Assembly (NCBI GenBank): GCA_963971425.1
Contig: OZ020521.1
Location: forward strand, 8,263,519 to 8,327,518
Origin: Bryoerythrophyllum caledonicum
Taxonomy: Eukaryota > Streptophyta > Bryopsida > Pottiales > Pottiaceae
DNA: 64,000 nucleotides
Direction: 5' to 3'
Below, piece by piece: positions 34,857-46,802 of the stretch (its first letter is position 1; the number at the start of each line of letters is the position of its first letter). Under the pieces are notes generated by a model, which was not told the origin of the DNA, did not search any database, and was given only the letters and a program-made list of their open reading frames with translations. The position numbers and the translations under genes were made by a program.

Positions 34857-36779
34857 TGTGAGCCGCAAAAACGGCTCACGGTGACGAATGGACCACGTAT
34901 CACGCGCGTTAAGGTCAACAAGTAGTAAAAATGGGTTATCCAATTGGATTAGCTCATGCTTTTTGATCAAAATGGCCAAATAGCCTTTTTATACACTAAT
35001 TCTTAAAGTGGGAGCCACATTATGGCAACCAAGATTTTTATGGAGTTAACCAAAAAAATAAATAGAAAGAAAAACAAATAAAGAAAAGGTTAAGAAAATA
35101 AAAAACAATAGAAAATATAGAAATAGAAGGAGTGGAGAAGAATTTACCTCCTACTATGTGGGGGACCGCAAAGTGGCCACGGTAAGGAAACTCCGGAGAA
35201 AATAGGAGAAGAGGAAGAATGATCGTGAGGAAAAAGAAAAAAAATGAGGCTTTAAAAGCCATTAAAAAAATAGTCAAAAGGGGTCAAAAAGACTTGGGCA
35301 AAACCCTCACCAATCACTAGGTAAATTAGTCATAACCTCACGCAAGGAGAATTCAAGCTAGGTGGAGTAGTTAGATTTAGCATCCTTGAAATAGCTAAAT
35401 AGCTCACTTATTGGTGATCATGCGCACACCATGTGGCATAAGGTTAAATTATGAGATTTAAGTATTCCTTGGTTAGTGGTGACACCCACTTTTGTTAGTG
35501 CAAGGGTGGCGTGGAATTAATTAGTTATGGGTTAAGGATTTTTTATGAAGAAGGTCACTTATGGAGGAAGGAGAAGGCGGCAGGGAACAACCTTGGGAAC
35601 GCAAGGGGAACAAAAGGGCTTGGGGGTTACCCCCTAGGAGACGCTCATTCAAAGCAGGGACTGTGGGAAGGTAGAGAATGGACTAAAGGACGAGGGACTG
35701 AGGGGAAGAGAGCCGGAAGCCCCGGCTAAGAGAGAGATCGAATTAGGTTAGCGAGGAAGAACACGATCAAGAGCACCAGACCAGGGCGAGGAAGAACACG
35801 ACCACGAAGCACCAGCAGGGCGAGGAAGAACACGATCAAGAGCACCAGACTAGGGCGAAGAAGAACACGATCACGAAGCACCAGCAGGGCGAGGAAGAAC
35901 ACGATCAAGAGCACCAAACCAGGGCGAGGAAGGACACGGTCAAGGACAGAGGGTGAATTGAGCAGGATCAAGGAGCCCCTCCTCTCTCTCAAACTTGTTC
36001 ACCATTCCTTTGTTGCACGTGAAGGAAGGAACCCTAATTTTTCTATCTACCAACATCACGCGGAAGCGCTACCCAAATTACAATAGAATTAGGGTTTTAT
36101 AACCTAAATACTGAGTTCAATTGAATACTAGGAATTAAATGAAACTAAAGGGATATGTGCGACTTGGTGCATAGTGAGATTCTGGAATGTGAAGGTGGAT
36201 GACACATGCATGTGATGTATGGTGCATGATTAAATAAATGTATGGATTGAGTATTGCACTGCTGGTTGTATGATTGTGAGTCCGGGGTTAATCTAAATGG
36301 ATAATTGAACGTTGTCATTGCGTTAGGCACAAAAAACTAGTAAGGAAGGAAGAAAAGAACATAAAAAACGAAGTGGTAACCAAGAAGATAATGAAGATAT
36401 AAATTCTGGAATAAAGAAAAGAAAAAGTCTGTCTACTGTCCACTGCTGTCAGGGTCGTACCTTGGTTCAAACTGGGTTTTTAGGGGTCCAGTCAAGTTCA
36501 GAAAGACAAGTTGAACCTATTTAATCTAAAAAACGTTGAAAACGGAGCCCTAAGGCAAAACTTATGCATGTTGGAAGGTTGGACGTGAGGTATGACTGAA
36601 TTCAGACATAACGTCATTTGTTCATTAAAACCTCAAGTAACCACACCCTAACCCACAATGTTCCGCGCGTGGCATATATAGTTAGTTTCAATGGTGATTG
36701 TATACGGGGTTGTATCCCGGTTTTAGAGTCTTGTGTTCAAGATAAACCACCCGCTAGGGGACGGTTTATTTGGCTCACA
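34857..36779 (+). mobile_element. Solo LTR inserted in the RT gene
   Basis: 1923 bp with ends TGTGAGCC and GGCTCACA. Flanked by AAAGA (34852-34856) and AAGGA (36780-36784), a 5-bp target duplication with one transition. Its body is similar to, but clearly diverged from, the LTRs at 40101 and 49487, including the AGTTAACCAAAAAA region, a purine-rich repeat tract (35747-35945) and the closing CGGTTTATTTGGCTCACA. No internal region or second LTR is present, so it is a solo LTR left by recombination. Confidence 0.82.
35747..35945 (+). repeat. Purine-rich tandem repeat inside the solo LTR
   Basis: Four to five copies of a unit of about 45 bp built on GAGGAAGAACACGATCAAGA and GCACCAG. It occupies the same position as the 20-bp arrays in the younger LTRs. 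Confidence 0.7.
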
Positions 36780-37560
36780 AAGGATATCTTTGACAACTAG
36801 ACAGAGAAGCGGATGTGTGGAAATTATAGCGGATCAATCGCAAGACCAAGTCAGATTGGTATCCCATGCCCACGCCAGAGGAGTTGTTTAATGCGGTGGG
36901 CCATGCTAGAGTATTTAGTACTCTAGATTTGCGGTCTGGTTACCACCGATTACCATTGATGGTGGGTGACTAGGTGAAGACTACATTCTAGGGAATTGAT
37001 CAAGATGGGAGAGGTTAACTCTATCATTGGAATTTTCTCCCATTTGGCCTCAACTACGCATCCATTGACTTTCAGAGGGTGATGGATTGGATATTGATCA
37101 TTTTATTGTTTGTCCAATGCTACTTTGATGATGTTATCATTTTTTATAGCAGCCTATAGGAGTATGTGAGGCATCTTTTGGCGGCATTCGAGAGGTTACG
37201 GCAGTGGGGATTGTGCTTGCACCATGGCAAGTGCAAGTTCTTCCACAACCGATTTCCATATTTGAGACATATGATTGTTCTAGGGGGTCTTGGCATGCAA
37301 CAGATCAAGGTGGATGTGTTGCAGAAGATTCCTAAAGCTTTTCTTGGCTTCGCAAATTACTATCGCCGATTTGTCAAAAACTTTAGCTCGATTGCTAAGC
37401 TGTCGACAATTCTCACGGGAAAGGATCAACCATGGACTTGGGGACGGGATCAACCATGGACTTGGGGACGGGAGCTGCAACAGACGTTTGCTACTTTGAA
37501 GCTGAAGCTCGGTTCAGCGTCTGTGCTACAACGTCCAAATGCTTCACGACCCTTTCAGTT
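36780..37560 (+). pseudogene. Gypsy reverse transcriptase, catalytic part
   Basis: Reads RINRKTKSDWYPMPTPEEL, FSTLDLRSGYHRLPL and the catalytic YFDD at 37121-37132, followed by the connection region (GKCKFF, FLGFANYYRRFV). Stops include TAGs in the MVGD and TTF segments (about 36970-36990) and before EYVRHL (about 37157). A 24-bp segment encoding DQPWTWGR is tandemly duplicated at about 37424-37471. Order RT then RNase H then integrase places it in Ty3/gypsy. Confidence 0.82.
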
Positions 37561-37985
37561 GCACATAGACTAGAGTGCCGTGGGATTGGGGGTTGTGTTG
37601 ACTTAGAAGGATGATGAGGGACGGGCGTATGTAGTGGCGTTTTCTTCTAGAAGCATAAACAATCCGGAGTCCAACTACTCGTCCTATGAGAGGCAGGTCG
37701 TGGCAGCGATTTAGGCCGTAGCCCATTTTAGGTCTTATTTGTATGGGCAACGTTTTACGTTGGTAATCTACCATCAGCCTTTGAAGTGGCTAATGGAGTC
37801 TGACAAGCTTACTGGCAAGTTTGCCAGGTGGGCTTTGTTGCTTTAAGGGTATGACTTTGAGGTTGTACATTGAGCCGACATCACGAACTTGGATGCGGAT
37901 GGTCTATCTCGCAATTCAAGTCCTTTGGAGGAGCATTTGATTGGTGCTCGTTGGCATGGGGACTGTAATAGGGAGTCAGTCCCGG
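37545..37985 (+). pseudogene. Gypsy RNase H domain
   Basis: Starts QLHID, continues RAYVVAFSSRSINNPESNYSS-like sequence, IYHQPLKWL and NLDADGLSRN. Premature TAG at 37571-37573 and 37712-37714, TAA at 37844-37846, TGA at 37871-37873. The usual TDHQ aspartate reads Tyr here, so a catalytic residue is lost. Confidence 0.75.
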
Positions 37986-37989
37986 GGTA

Positions 37990-39375
37990 GCATGTAGTGG
38001 CTTACCTCACGTTGATGTCTAGCTGCGCATCGACGTTGTCTGATTTGGCAACGGATGAGGAACTGGATAGGGCCCAAGTTGCTAGCAATGTATGGGAAGA
38101 AGGTCCACTCTTGCAGAAGCTACAAGATAGAACACTTCTCCCAACTCTTTCTGCTATAGAGCGTGATAGAGTTGGACACCAAATTGTAAGGTTCCGTTGA
38201 GAGAACGGCCTTCTATTTTGGGTGTGGCCAGATGGGACTAGGCGCATAGTTCCGAGGCTAGATCCGAGGGCTTTGTTGGTACCGCAAGTACACAAAGACC
38301 TAGGACATTTTGATATGCGGCGGACTCATTCGATGTTGCGCGGCCAATATTGGTGGATCGGCATATATCAGCAGGTCGCCACGTATGTTTCTCGGTGTGA
38401 AGTATGTGATCAGGTTAGATCCAACTTCAACACCTTATCACTCCAATTGTACCTTGTTTCATTATGGGGCTAGGATACCGATGATCTTTGGACTTTGTTG
38501 GTCCAACTGTCGTGATTCCACGCGGAGCGAAGTATGTCTTGGTGATGATGGAGCATTTTAGCAAGTGGATTGAGCTTGTGGCTCTTCCGCGAACTCTTCA
38601 GAGTTAGAGGCCATGGCATTCCTTGATTGGGTGTTGGCTCGTTTTAGAGCCTCAGCTGAGGTTTTGACAGTCTTGGAGCGTGACTTTCTTGGGGCTTTCG
38701 AAGCTTTGTGTACTAGAGATTTGATTGACCATCTTACCACTTCTCGGGACTACCCAGAAGCGGACGATTTGGCAGAGCGTGTGGTCCAGACCGTGAAGCG
38801 GGGCCTACAAAAGTATGGATTGCTTTAGGGTGGCCACCGTGATTGGGATCTAATGATACCATGGATCGCCATGGAGTACCAGTTTAGCTGGCAGGCTTTA
38901 CTAGTTTCTTTCAGCCCGTATCAGTTGTTATACGGGCGGGAGCCAATTTTATCGAGTTCCATTATGGAAAAATTGGCTCCGGTTGTGGATTTGGACTATC
39001 CGGAGGTATGGACCCAGTGTCTACTCAATCAAGCGAGCTATGCCGATGACCATGAAGAACTTGTCCATCGCTCAACACTGTAACACCTTACGGTGCGCTT
39101 GTATTTGTAGCAGTGCCTACGGACCTCAGCTGCGACGTTTCTCCACGGAAAATTACGTTTATCTGCAACGTAAGGCGCCCACGACGTTGGACGTCAAGGC
39201 TGGACACACCATTCTTTACGTAAAGGATGTATTGCCCAGTGGCATCTTGTTGCTAGAAGGCAAGGATGGCCGGGAGTGCCGGGAGCACCCTAAGAATTGT
39301 GTTCCATGTCATTTACCCATTGATGGCTCCGTTCATCTAGAGTTAGCGGTTGTGCTAGACTGCTTTTGTGTTTAG
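37990..39375 (+). pseudogene. Gypsy integrase
   Basis: Zinc-binding HHCC region at about 38290-38430 (HKDLGHFDMRRTH, then RCEVCDQVR), catalytic core fragment with GAKYVLVMMEHFSKW (about 38525-38570), later FSPYQLLYGREP, and a C-terminal segment with AGHTILYVKDVLPSG and ECREHPKNCVPCHLP. The frame changes several times. Confidence 0.75.
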
Positions 39376-39510
39376 TGTGTGGTGAGAAAAAGGGCGCGGC
39401 TACCATGTTGCTCTGTGACCATTGCCAGCGTGGTTGGTTGACGCCGCCTCTTTCTATTCTACTGTCCAGGGATTAGACTTGCCCTCGTTGTCGGAGGTCT
39501 TCGAGCCACA
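39366..39510 (+). pseudogene. PHD-type zinc finger following the integrase
   Basis: One frame reads CLVCGEKKG, LLCDHCQRGW, PPLSI, then TAG (39474-39476, where PHD fingers have Trp) and TCPRC. The C-x2-C, C-x2-C and final C-x2-C pairs are visible. The central His and its Cys partner after GW are missing, apparently a deletion of a few codons. It lies directly behind the integrase C-terminus after a frameshift. PHD fingers usually read histone H3 tails; here it could have steered integration. The assignment rests on motif spacing only. Confidence 0.62.
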
Positions 39511-40100
39511 TTTCACCTGATGAAACAGCTTGAATTCCTCGTGGACTTGTCACTGTATGGTGCATTGTTGTAGGAGTCTGAAACTTCCACTTGGTTGCCC
39601 CTATCAAAAAAATTAACTGAAATTGTGATTTTTAGTTTGGATAACCAGCAAAGTACTTAGTATTATATAGAAGTAGATTGTATAGCAGTTAGTGAAAGTA
39701 GGAGAATGCGTAATAGTATATTAGTGTTATAATGGTGATACAACCAGACCTTAAGACAACCAAGTTTTATACCCGGTAAAACCTAAAGAGAATGCCCGGG
39801 AGAAATCTCCGGGAAAAGGATCCAAATCACCACTTAGGCTAAATTAGCTAGTCAAACTTATCCTTAGATAGTTAGATTAATTGTAGATTTTCCTTCTAAT
39901 TGTTTAGGTTTCATTTTTTTTTTGTTCTGTGTTTGTTAGAGACTTAAATTTTTATTTGATAGAACAAGAGTTTAATTTGATACGAAAGAAAAGATAAAAG
40001 GGAGAAAAAAAAATACAATAAAAATAGAAAAATAAAAATAAACAAAAGGACTGATACCTGAACTAAAACTGGGTATCGACTGGATACCAGCAAGACCGAG
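39511..40100. other. 3' non-coding part of the outer element, left of the nested insertion
   Basis: No coding sequence recognised. TSD copy CCGAG of the nested element is at 40096-40100. The sequence continues after the insertion at 51841. Confidence 0.45.
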
Positions 40101-43100
40101 TGTGAGCCGCCAAAACGGCTCCCGAGGATGAATGGACCGCACATCAATTGTGTTAGGTTCAACTAGTAGTTGAAGTGGGAAATCCAATAGGATTAACCCA
40201 TGATTTTTGATCAATATGGCTAAATGGCCTTTCCGTTCACTAATTCCTTAAATAGGAGCCACTTCATGGCGACCACAGATTTTATTAAGTTAACCAAAAA
40301 AAAAAAAATAGGGAAGGAAAAAATGAAGAGAAGACTAGAGAGGGAAAAAAGAAAACAAAAGCAAAAACAATAGGAAAGGAAGAAAGTAAAGTGGTGGGGA
40401 AAACCACGGGGGAAAAATTAGGCAAAGTAGAAAAAAAAAAGGGGTCCAAAAGAAGTGGGAACCGCCCTCACAATCACTTGGTAACTTAATCCTAACCCCA
40501 AGCAAGGGGAATTCAATTTAGGTAGATTAAATTAGATCTAGCACCTTTGGACATTAGCTAATAGCTCACTTATTGAGATCATGCACACCCATGTGGCATG
40601 GAGTCAATGTTTAGATTTAGATATTCCTTGGTTAGTGGGACACCCACTCTTGTTAAATGCAAGGGTGGCACGGAATTAGTAGATATAGGTTTAATAGGCT
40701 TTGTAAGAAGGAAGCCATTAATGGAAGAAGGCCAAAGGCGGCGGGGAACTTCTTTGGGAACTCAAGGAGAACAATTGGCTGGGGGGTTACCCCTGGAGAG
40801 GTCGCATTCGGTTGAAGGGTGTGGGGAGGAAAAGAGACAAACAGGGGGTGTAGAGAGAGGTGCGAGGAGAGAAACAGAGGACTGAGAGCCGAAAGCCCCG
40901 GCCACTGGAAGTGCGAATTAGGCGAAGAAGAGGACGAGATCACGAGGAAGAGGACCAACACACGAAGAAGAGGACGAGATCACGAAGAAGAGGATCAACA
41001 CACGAAGAAGAGGACCAACACACGAAGAAGAGGACGAGAACACGAAGAAGAGGACGAGATCACGAAGAAGAGGATCAACACACGAAGAAGAGGACCACGA
41101 AGAAGAGGATCAACACACGAAGAAGAGGACCACGAAGAAGAGGACCAGCACACGAAGAAGAGGACGAGATCACGAAGAAGAGGATCAGCACACAAAGAAG
41201 AGGACCAGCGAAGAAGAGGATCAGCACATGAAGAAGAGGACCACGAAGAAGAGGATCAGCACACGAAGAAGAGGACGAGAACACAAAGAAGAGGACGAGA
41301 TCACGAAGAAGAGGATCAACACACGAAGAAGAGGACGAGATCACGATGAAGAGGACCACAAAGAAGAGGACCAACACACGAAGAAGAGGACGAGATCACG
41401 AAGAAGAGGACCAGCACACAAAGAAGAGGACGAGATCACGAAGAAGAGGACCAGCATACGAAGAAGAGGACGAGATCACGAAGAAGAGGATCAGCACACG
41501 AAGAAGAGGACCAACACACGGAGAAGAGGACGAGATCACGAAGAAGAGGATCAGCACACGAAGAAGAGGACCACGAAGAAGAGGACCAGCACACGAAGAA
41601 GAGGACGAGATCACGAAGAAGAGGATCAGCACACGAAGAAGAGGACCAGCGAAGAAGAGGATCAGCACACGAAGAAAAGGACCAGCACACGAAGAAGAGG
41701 ACGAGAACACGAAGAAGAGGACGAGATCACGAAGAAGAGGATGAGCACACGAAGAAGAGGACCACGAAGAGGAGGACCAGCACACGAAGAAGAGGACGAG
41801 ATCACGAAGAAGAGGACGAGCACACGAAGAAGAGGACCAGCGAAGAAGAGGGTCAGCACACGAAGAAGAGGACCAGCGAAGAAGAGGACCTGCACACGAA
41901 GAAGAGGACGAGATTACGAAGAAGAGGACCAGCACACGAAGAAGAGGACGAGATCACGAAGAGAGGATCAGCACACGAAGAAATGGACGAGATCACGAAG
42001 AAGGGGACCAGCACACGAAGAAGAGGACCAGCGAAGAAGAGGACGAGCACACGAAAAAGAGGACGAGAATACGAAGAGGACGAGATCATGAAGAAGAGGA
42101 TCAGCACACGAAGAAGAGGACCAGCGAAGAAGAGGACCAGCACACGAAGAAGAGGACCACGAAGAAGAGGACGAGAACACGAAGAAGAGGACGAGATCAC
42201 AAAGAAGAGGATCAGCACACGAAGAAGAAGACGAGATCACGAAGAAGAGGATCAGCACACGAAGAAGAGGACCACGAAGAAGAGGATCAGCACACGAAGA
42301 AGAGGACGAGATCACGAGGAAGAGGACCGGTGAAACTGAAGGAAGGAGGGTGAATTGAATCGGATCAGGGAGCCCCTCCCTTCCCCCAGCTAATAGTCAA
42401 TTCCTTGTGCTTAAAGAAACCCTAATTTTTCTATTCACACACGTCACGCGGAAGCACTGTCAAAATTTCACTAGAATTAGGGTTACAGTCAACTCCACTT
42501 AACTAGGTGATTGCTCTATAAGGACAAGGGAACGCATCTGGATGCTCATGAGTAGCTTAGTGTTAAGGTGAGGTTAATCATGTGAAGTATATGGGCGTGC
42601 ATGTGAATGTTTGGCTACAACTTTTGAGTAAACATGTATGTTGAAGGCGCACTGCTGGTCGCTGGCTGCGAGGTCCAGGGTCAAGTCAAATGAGTAATTG
42701 AAGGCTGCCATCATGTTAAGCATAAAAAACTAATAAGAATACAAAAAACAAACGTAAAAAACGGAGTCATAATCACGAAGATAATGAAGAATTAAACTTT
42801 TAACATAAGAAGAGGAGCCTGTCTGCTGGTTGCTGCTGTCAGGGTCGCACTTGGGCCTGGAACTGGTGGTTGAGGTGCTAATCAAGTTCACAAGGCGAAA
42901 TTGAACCTAATGGAGCTTTAAAACATTGGAAACGGAGCTTTGAGGCGGAATTTACACTTGTCTAAAGGTTGGATTCAACCTAAGGCTGAATTCAGCCACC
43001 ACATCACTAATTAATAACGAACCCTCTTAAGTGACCACGCCTTGGGGCACCATGCTTGTTTGAATGGTTAGAGTATGTTTGCACTAGGGGCTGCATCCCA

Positions 43101-43160
43101 TATGTAGGGTCTTGTGTTCAAGGTAAGCCACCCATTAGGGGGCGGTTTATTTGGCTCACA
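40101..43160 (+). repeat. 5' LTR of the non-autonomous element
   Basis: 3060 bp, TG..CA ends. Longer than the 3' LTR by 711 bp, which equals the difference in length of the internal 20-bp array. I counted only a handful of substitutions outside it. Confidence 0.9.
40923..42330 (+). repeat. 20-bp purine-rich minisatellite, long allele
   Basis: About 70 units of the type CACGAAGAAGAGGACGAGAT and CACGAAGAAGAGGATCAGCA, mixed with a 15-bp short form. Because 20 is not a multiple of three and the unit lacks stops, all frames stay open and give Lys/Arg/Glu-rich translations that should not be taken as proteins. Confidence 0.9.
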
Positions 43161-43163
43161 TTT

Positions 43164-43180
43164 TGGTGCGTCTGCTGGGA
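43164..43180 (+). promoter_or_regulatory. Candidate primer binding site
   Basis: TGGTGCGTCTGCTGGGA lies 3 bases after the 5' LTR, the expected place for a tRNA primer site beginning TGG. It resembles, imperfectly, the TGGCGCC-type sites of plant gypsy elements. The primer tRNA is not identified. Confidence 0.4.
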
Positions 43181-44654
43181 GGAGGCGTGTCCATTGCTTG
43201 GAAGGGTTAATCATTCCACCGTTGGATGTAGGTACAAACGCAAAGATCCTTGTGGTGTATGGAGCAGCATGGGATAGCTTGAGGTAAGTGCCCGACTGGC
43301 TCATGTGCGGTGAAGTAATTGTGAAAGTACGAGTAAATTGTGGATGTTTTGAATGAGTGTGAATGCATGAATGCCAAGTTGTGTTTAAGGGTGGGGGTCT
43401 AGAAGGGAGTGTGGAATCCCCGACCCTCCAACCACAAAACACCTTGTGTTGGAGGGATCCCCTTCTAGGTTTGTGGCTTGAGTTGAGCAAGGGGCCTAGG
43501 GGTGAAAGGTTGAGGCCCTCCCACGAAAATCCACAAGGACTTCCAGTGAGCCTCTAGGTCGAAGGGGAAGGGTGCATGAGCCCGGGTATGGGACAAGGGC
43601 GCCCCTTCCTTCCCCCCGCGCTTGACTAACCACCAAGGTGAGTACAACTTGGAATGGAATGGGATGTTTGAATCATGTGTTGCAAGTGATGGTGTGTGTG
43701 ATCAATTGAGCCACCGTGGACGGGAGTTGGAGCCGTGGACGCATCCAAGACGTAGAGGCGCTGATTGGAAGGAGCGTTGCGTACGGTATGTGCACTATAC
43801 CCTCCTTTAGGACCGCGGGTAGTAAATAGGATCAACTTGGAAGTGAGACCCCATTAGGGCTAGGAACCCCTGATTTCCCACTCGAGCCGTGTGGAACACT
43901 TGCCTTAGAACCGCTAGGTGGGCCAACCACGAAATTACATGCAACAAATCTTTTGCTAACGAGTGGGTTGGCTGGAGTTGCTTAAAGGTGAGTTATCCCC
44001 CTCTAAAACATTGTATGCAACCTATGGGTTGGCCTTAGAATCGTTAGAGTGCAATTAGGTCCACGGTCGACTTCAACTAACGGTGACAGGGTGGCTGGAG
44101 ATGCATTAAGGTATGTTTTCTTCACGGTGATAACATGTTTACACACCTTGTTGCATGCCGTCCCGTAATTGTGTCATTTTCCTCCTAGTGGGTAATGCCT
44201 AGTTCAAGGTGGTAAAAGGTGGAAGGGGGGATACCAAAGATACCGAGGAACCCCACCTTTTATCAAATTGAGATCTAGGTCAGCCCCACAGTAAGGATCT
44301 GTACCGTGTGGTGCCAATTGGGGAACAACTTTCCAACGGGGTGATACTCGTGGAGACATTCCTCAATTTGGTTAACCTTTTGTCGTTGCCCTTGAAGGGT
44401 AGTCCTTAATAGGATTCTTCGGCGACCTCATCGAGCTAAAACTCCACCACTAAAATTGGGTCTTGGTCTTGAGTCAGTCCATCCTCGTGATAGAATTGGG
44501 AGTAGGAGTGTTGGAAACACCCACTCAGTGATCGAACTAGGCCGTGCTTCGTGTAGATCCACCCACGACCTCGACAACTTCGACGGTAAGCCTTTTGGAG
44601 GACATGACTACCATCCACTACCCACTGGACCCTATTTTTTGGACCCTAGAGTAG
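43181..44654. other. Untranslated leader of the non-autonomous element
   Basis: 1.5 kb without a recognisable protein between primer site and gag. Open stretches are short and unrelated to known domains. Confidence 0.55.
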
Positions 44655-45632
44655 ATGTCCCGTGCCACAAGGTCCCAAAGACCTTCCCTCACACCTCCGT
44701 GGGAACCGGCGAGTGAAAGGAGTAGGTCTAGGGAACTCACCGAGGACACAGCAGAGGGATTCTTGGAGGTGCAACTAGAGGCTCTACCAGCCCCCTTCCT
44801 TCCCTTTCCTCCATCTCTCCCTTCCACTTCATTCAATCCGGTGAATACCACCAATACTACTAGCCCACGAAACACCCCCTCAGCCCCTACCATGGCCTCT
44901 GGAGGACCACCCCCGGTACGGCCTCCCATTAATCCCCTGGTTCAGCCAAGGGGTTTATCCATCTTAGTACCCGAGGGTTTGCAAGCGGCGCCTATGCCAC
45001 CCAATTTGCCCACTTTTAGAGGAACCAAAGATGAAGACCCCTCCGCACACGTGGAACGTTTTCTAGAGCTCCTCACGACGTGCCTCATCACCAACACTGG
45101 TTATTTCCTAGTGTGGTTCTCGTGTACCCTGAAGGACGCCGCTTACGAGTGGTATAGGAATCATCCCCCTGGTACCTTTGAGGATTGGGATAGCCTCATG
45201 AGGGCCTTTTTGGAGCACTTTAGACCCGAGGTAGGTCAAAGTAATGCCCTCACAGCCCTAGCCGCGCTACGCCAAGGCCCAGGGGAGGAGATCACGACCT
45301 ACATTATGAGGTTTGAGCTGGTGGTTACAAGGTTCGTGGGGAACCTCCTCACCAATGACACCCTAACCCAATTCTTCATTCAAGGGTTCAACAATGAGGG
45401 AACCATTAGGGAGATTTTGAAGGTCCGCCCCACATCGTTAGACGCTGCCAAGGCGCAAGCAAGGCTAATAGAGCAAGTCGATCGAGACCAAGAGCGTATG
45501 TGGAGGAAGGAAGAGCACCACATCCCTAGTTTTATACCTATCCACGCCAAGGGCAAGGTACCAACCCCAGAACCTAACTCAGGAGTTCCGGTTGCCCAAG
45601 TCCCCATGTGGAACTACTATGCTCCCTCTTAA
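44655..45632 (+). CDS. Gag (capsid part)
   Basis: ATG at 44655, 325 residues to TAA. A Pro/Ser/Thr-rich N-terminus of about 120 residues is followed by the retrotransposon gag fold (LPTFRGTKDEDPSAHVERFL, then LKDAAYEWYRNHP, FEDWDSLMRAFLEHF, ALRQGPGEEITTYI). It ends shortly before the nucleocapsid part, which continues in another frame from about 45610, so a frameshift separates them. It would form the retrotransposon particle. Confidence 0.85.
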   Translation: MSRATRSQRPSLTPPWEPASERSRSRELTEDTAEGFLEVQLEALPAPFLPFPPSLPSTSFNPVNTTNTTSPRNTPSAPTMASGGPPPVRPPINPLVQPRGLSILVPEGLQAAPMPPNLPTFRGTKDEDPSAHVERFLELLTTCLITNTGYFLVWFSCTLKDAAYEWYRNHPPGTFEDWDSLMRAFLEHFRPEVGQSNALTALAALRQGPGEEITTYIMRFELVVTRFVGNLLTNDTLTQFFIQGFNNEGTIREILKVRPTSLDAAKAQARLIEQVDRDQERMWRKEEHHIPSFIPIHAKGKVPTPEPNSGVPVAQVPMWNYYAPS

Positions 45633-46802
45633 ACGTTAGGCCAGCAGTAGCTCTCCCCGAACTCACCTATCACGAAGAACGGGGCACATGGAAGGAGGAG
45701 ATGAAGAACGAAATCCTCCAAGGCCAACAAGGTTTCCAGGACCAATTAGCCCAACAAATCAAGGCCATGCAAGACCAAATGGCCTTGTTAATTAAAAACC
45801 AAGTCTCTAAACCCACACCTCCACCCATAGAGTCCGGTAGGCATGCCTCGGGCCTATGGTGCACTCAATGTGGCCAACCGGGGCACACTAGTCCCTTCTG
45901 CACCACCCCAGCGGCGGCACCGCAGTACCAGGTCGCTCAACCCCCGTATGTGCCTCCCCATAGGAATCAACCACCGGTGGCAACCAACTAAGGCCCGCAA
46001 GGCTATACGCCACCAAACCAAGGTTATGGGGGGCCTCCGCGACCACGGTATGAAATCCATCACGCTTGTGGCAAGAGACATGCACCTGGGCAGTGTTGGG
46101 TCAAAAGTGGAGTAGTATGTGGTAACTGTGGGGGTAATCACCCTACCCAAGTGTGTCGACGGCCGGATAAGGTGATCCCCATGCCTTCCCCACCGGGAAA
46201 CTACCCTCAGCAGGCTCAAGACCATTTGAGAGGTGCACGTAACCCCACCACCGATAATACTCTTAGGCCACCTAGCCTCTACTATGACTACAACAATAAC
46301 CGCCAAAATCAAACCTCCCCAATGGAGGTTAGTACCAAGGACGGTTACATCCCTTTGAACCAAGGGCAAAACCAAGGTGGCCAACAAGGCCAAGGTGGCC
46401 AACAAAACCATGGAGGACAACAGAATCACGGAGGCCAACAAAACCAGGGTCCACAGGATGTGCGATATGCCACGATGTCAAGTGACATCGTATCAATACA
46501 CGGCCCTTCCTTCACAGAGCTCAACGTCGTTTTTCACGAAGTTAGTACAACCAAGGAAGCAAAGACTTGTGAATTGCCCGCATTGGCAGTCCAGACTCGG
46601 TCTAACCGACGGGAGCCTAAGTACTCTAGCCCCCCTCCACCCATACCAGAAGAGGGTGAGACTTCAGAGGAAGACTCACCTCACTTCTCTGACCTAAACG
46701 ACACCACCAAAGAGGCGGTGGAAGGCACTAAACGGGCCAACTTGAGGTCCTCCCACGGGACACCTAGGCCACGAGCACCATTGTCCACTTCTCCAGAACC
46801 AT
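45608..46802 (+). pseudogene. Gag nucleocapsid part with two zinc knuckles
   Basis: Frame shifted relative to the capsid ORF. C-x2-C-x4-H-x4-C knuckles at 45860-45901 (CTQCGQPGHTSPFC) and 46118-46156 (CGNCGGNHPTQVC). TAA at 45989-45991 lies between them in the same frame. A Gln/Asn/Gly repeat tract (about 46360-46455) follows. The frame is then broken by the CACTA element at 46803. RNA binding during packaging is the expected role. Confidence 0.78.

Noticed and set aside
36660..39375. Integrated pararetrovirus as the source of the YFDD reverse transcriptase
   Set aside because: An integrase with HHCC zinc motif follows the RNase H and the unit is flanked by LTRs, as in Ty3/gypsy; pararetroviruses lack integrase and LTRs of this kind.
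40819..42333. Long Lys/Arg/Glu-rich frames in the LTR, and their minus-strand partners
   Set aside because: They follow from a stop-free 20-bp minisatellite read in several frames. The same happens at 50205-51033.
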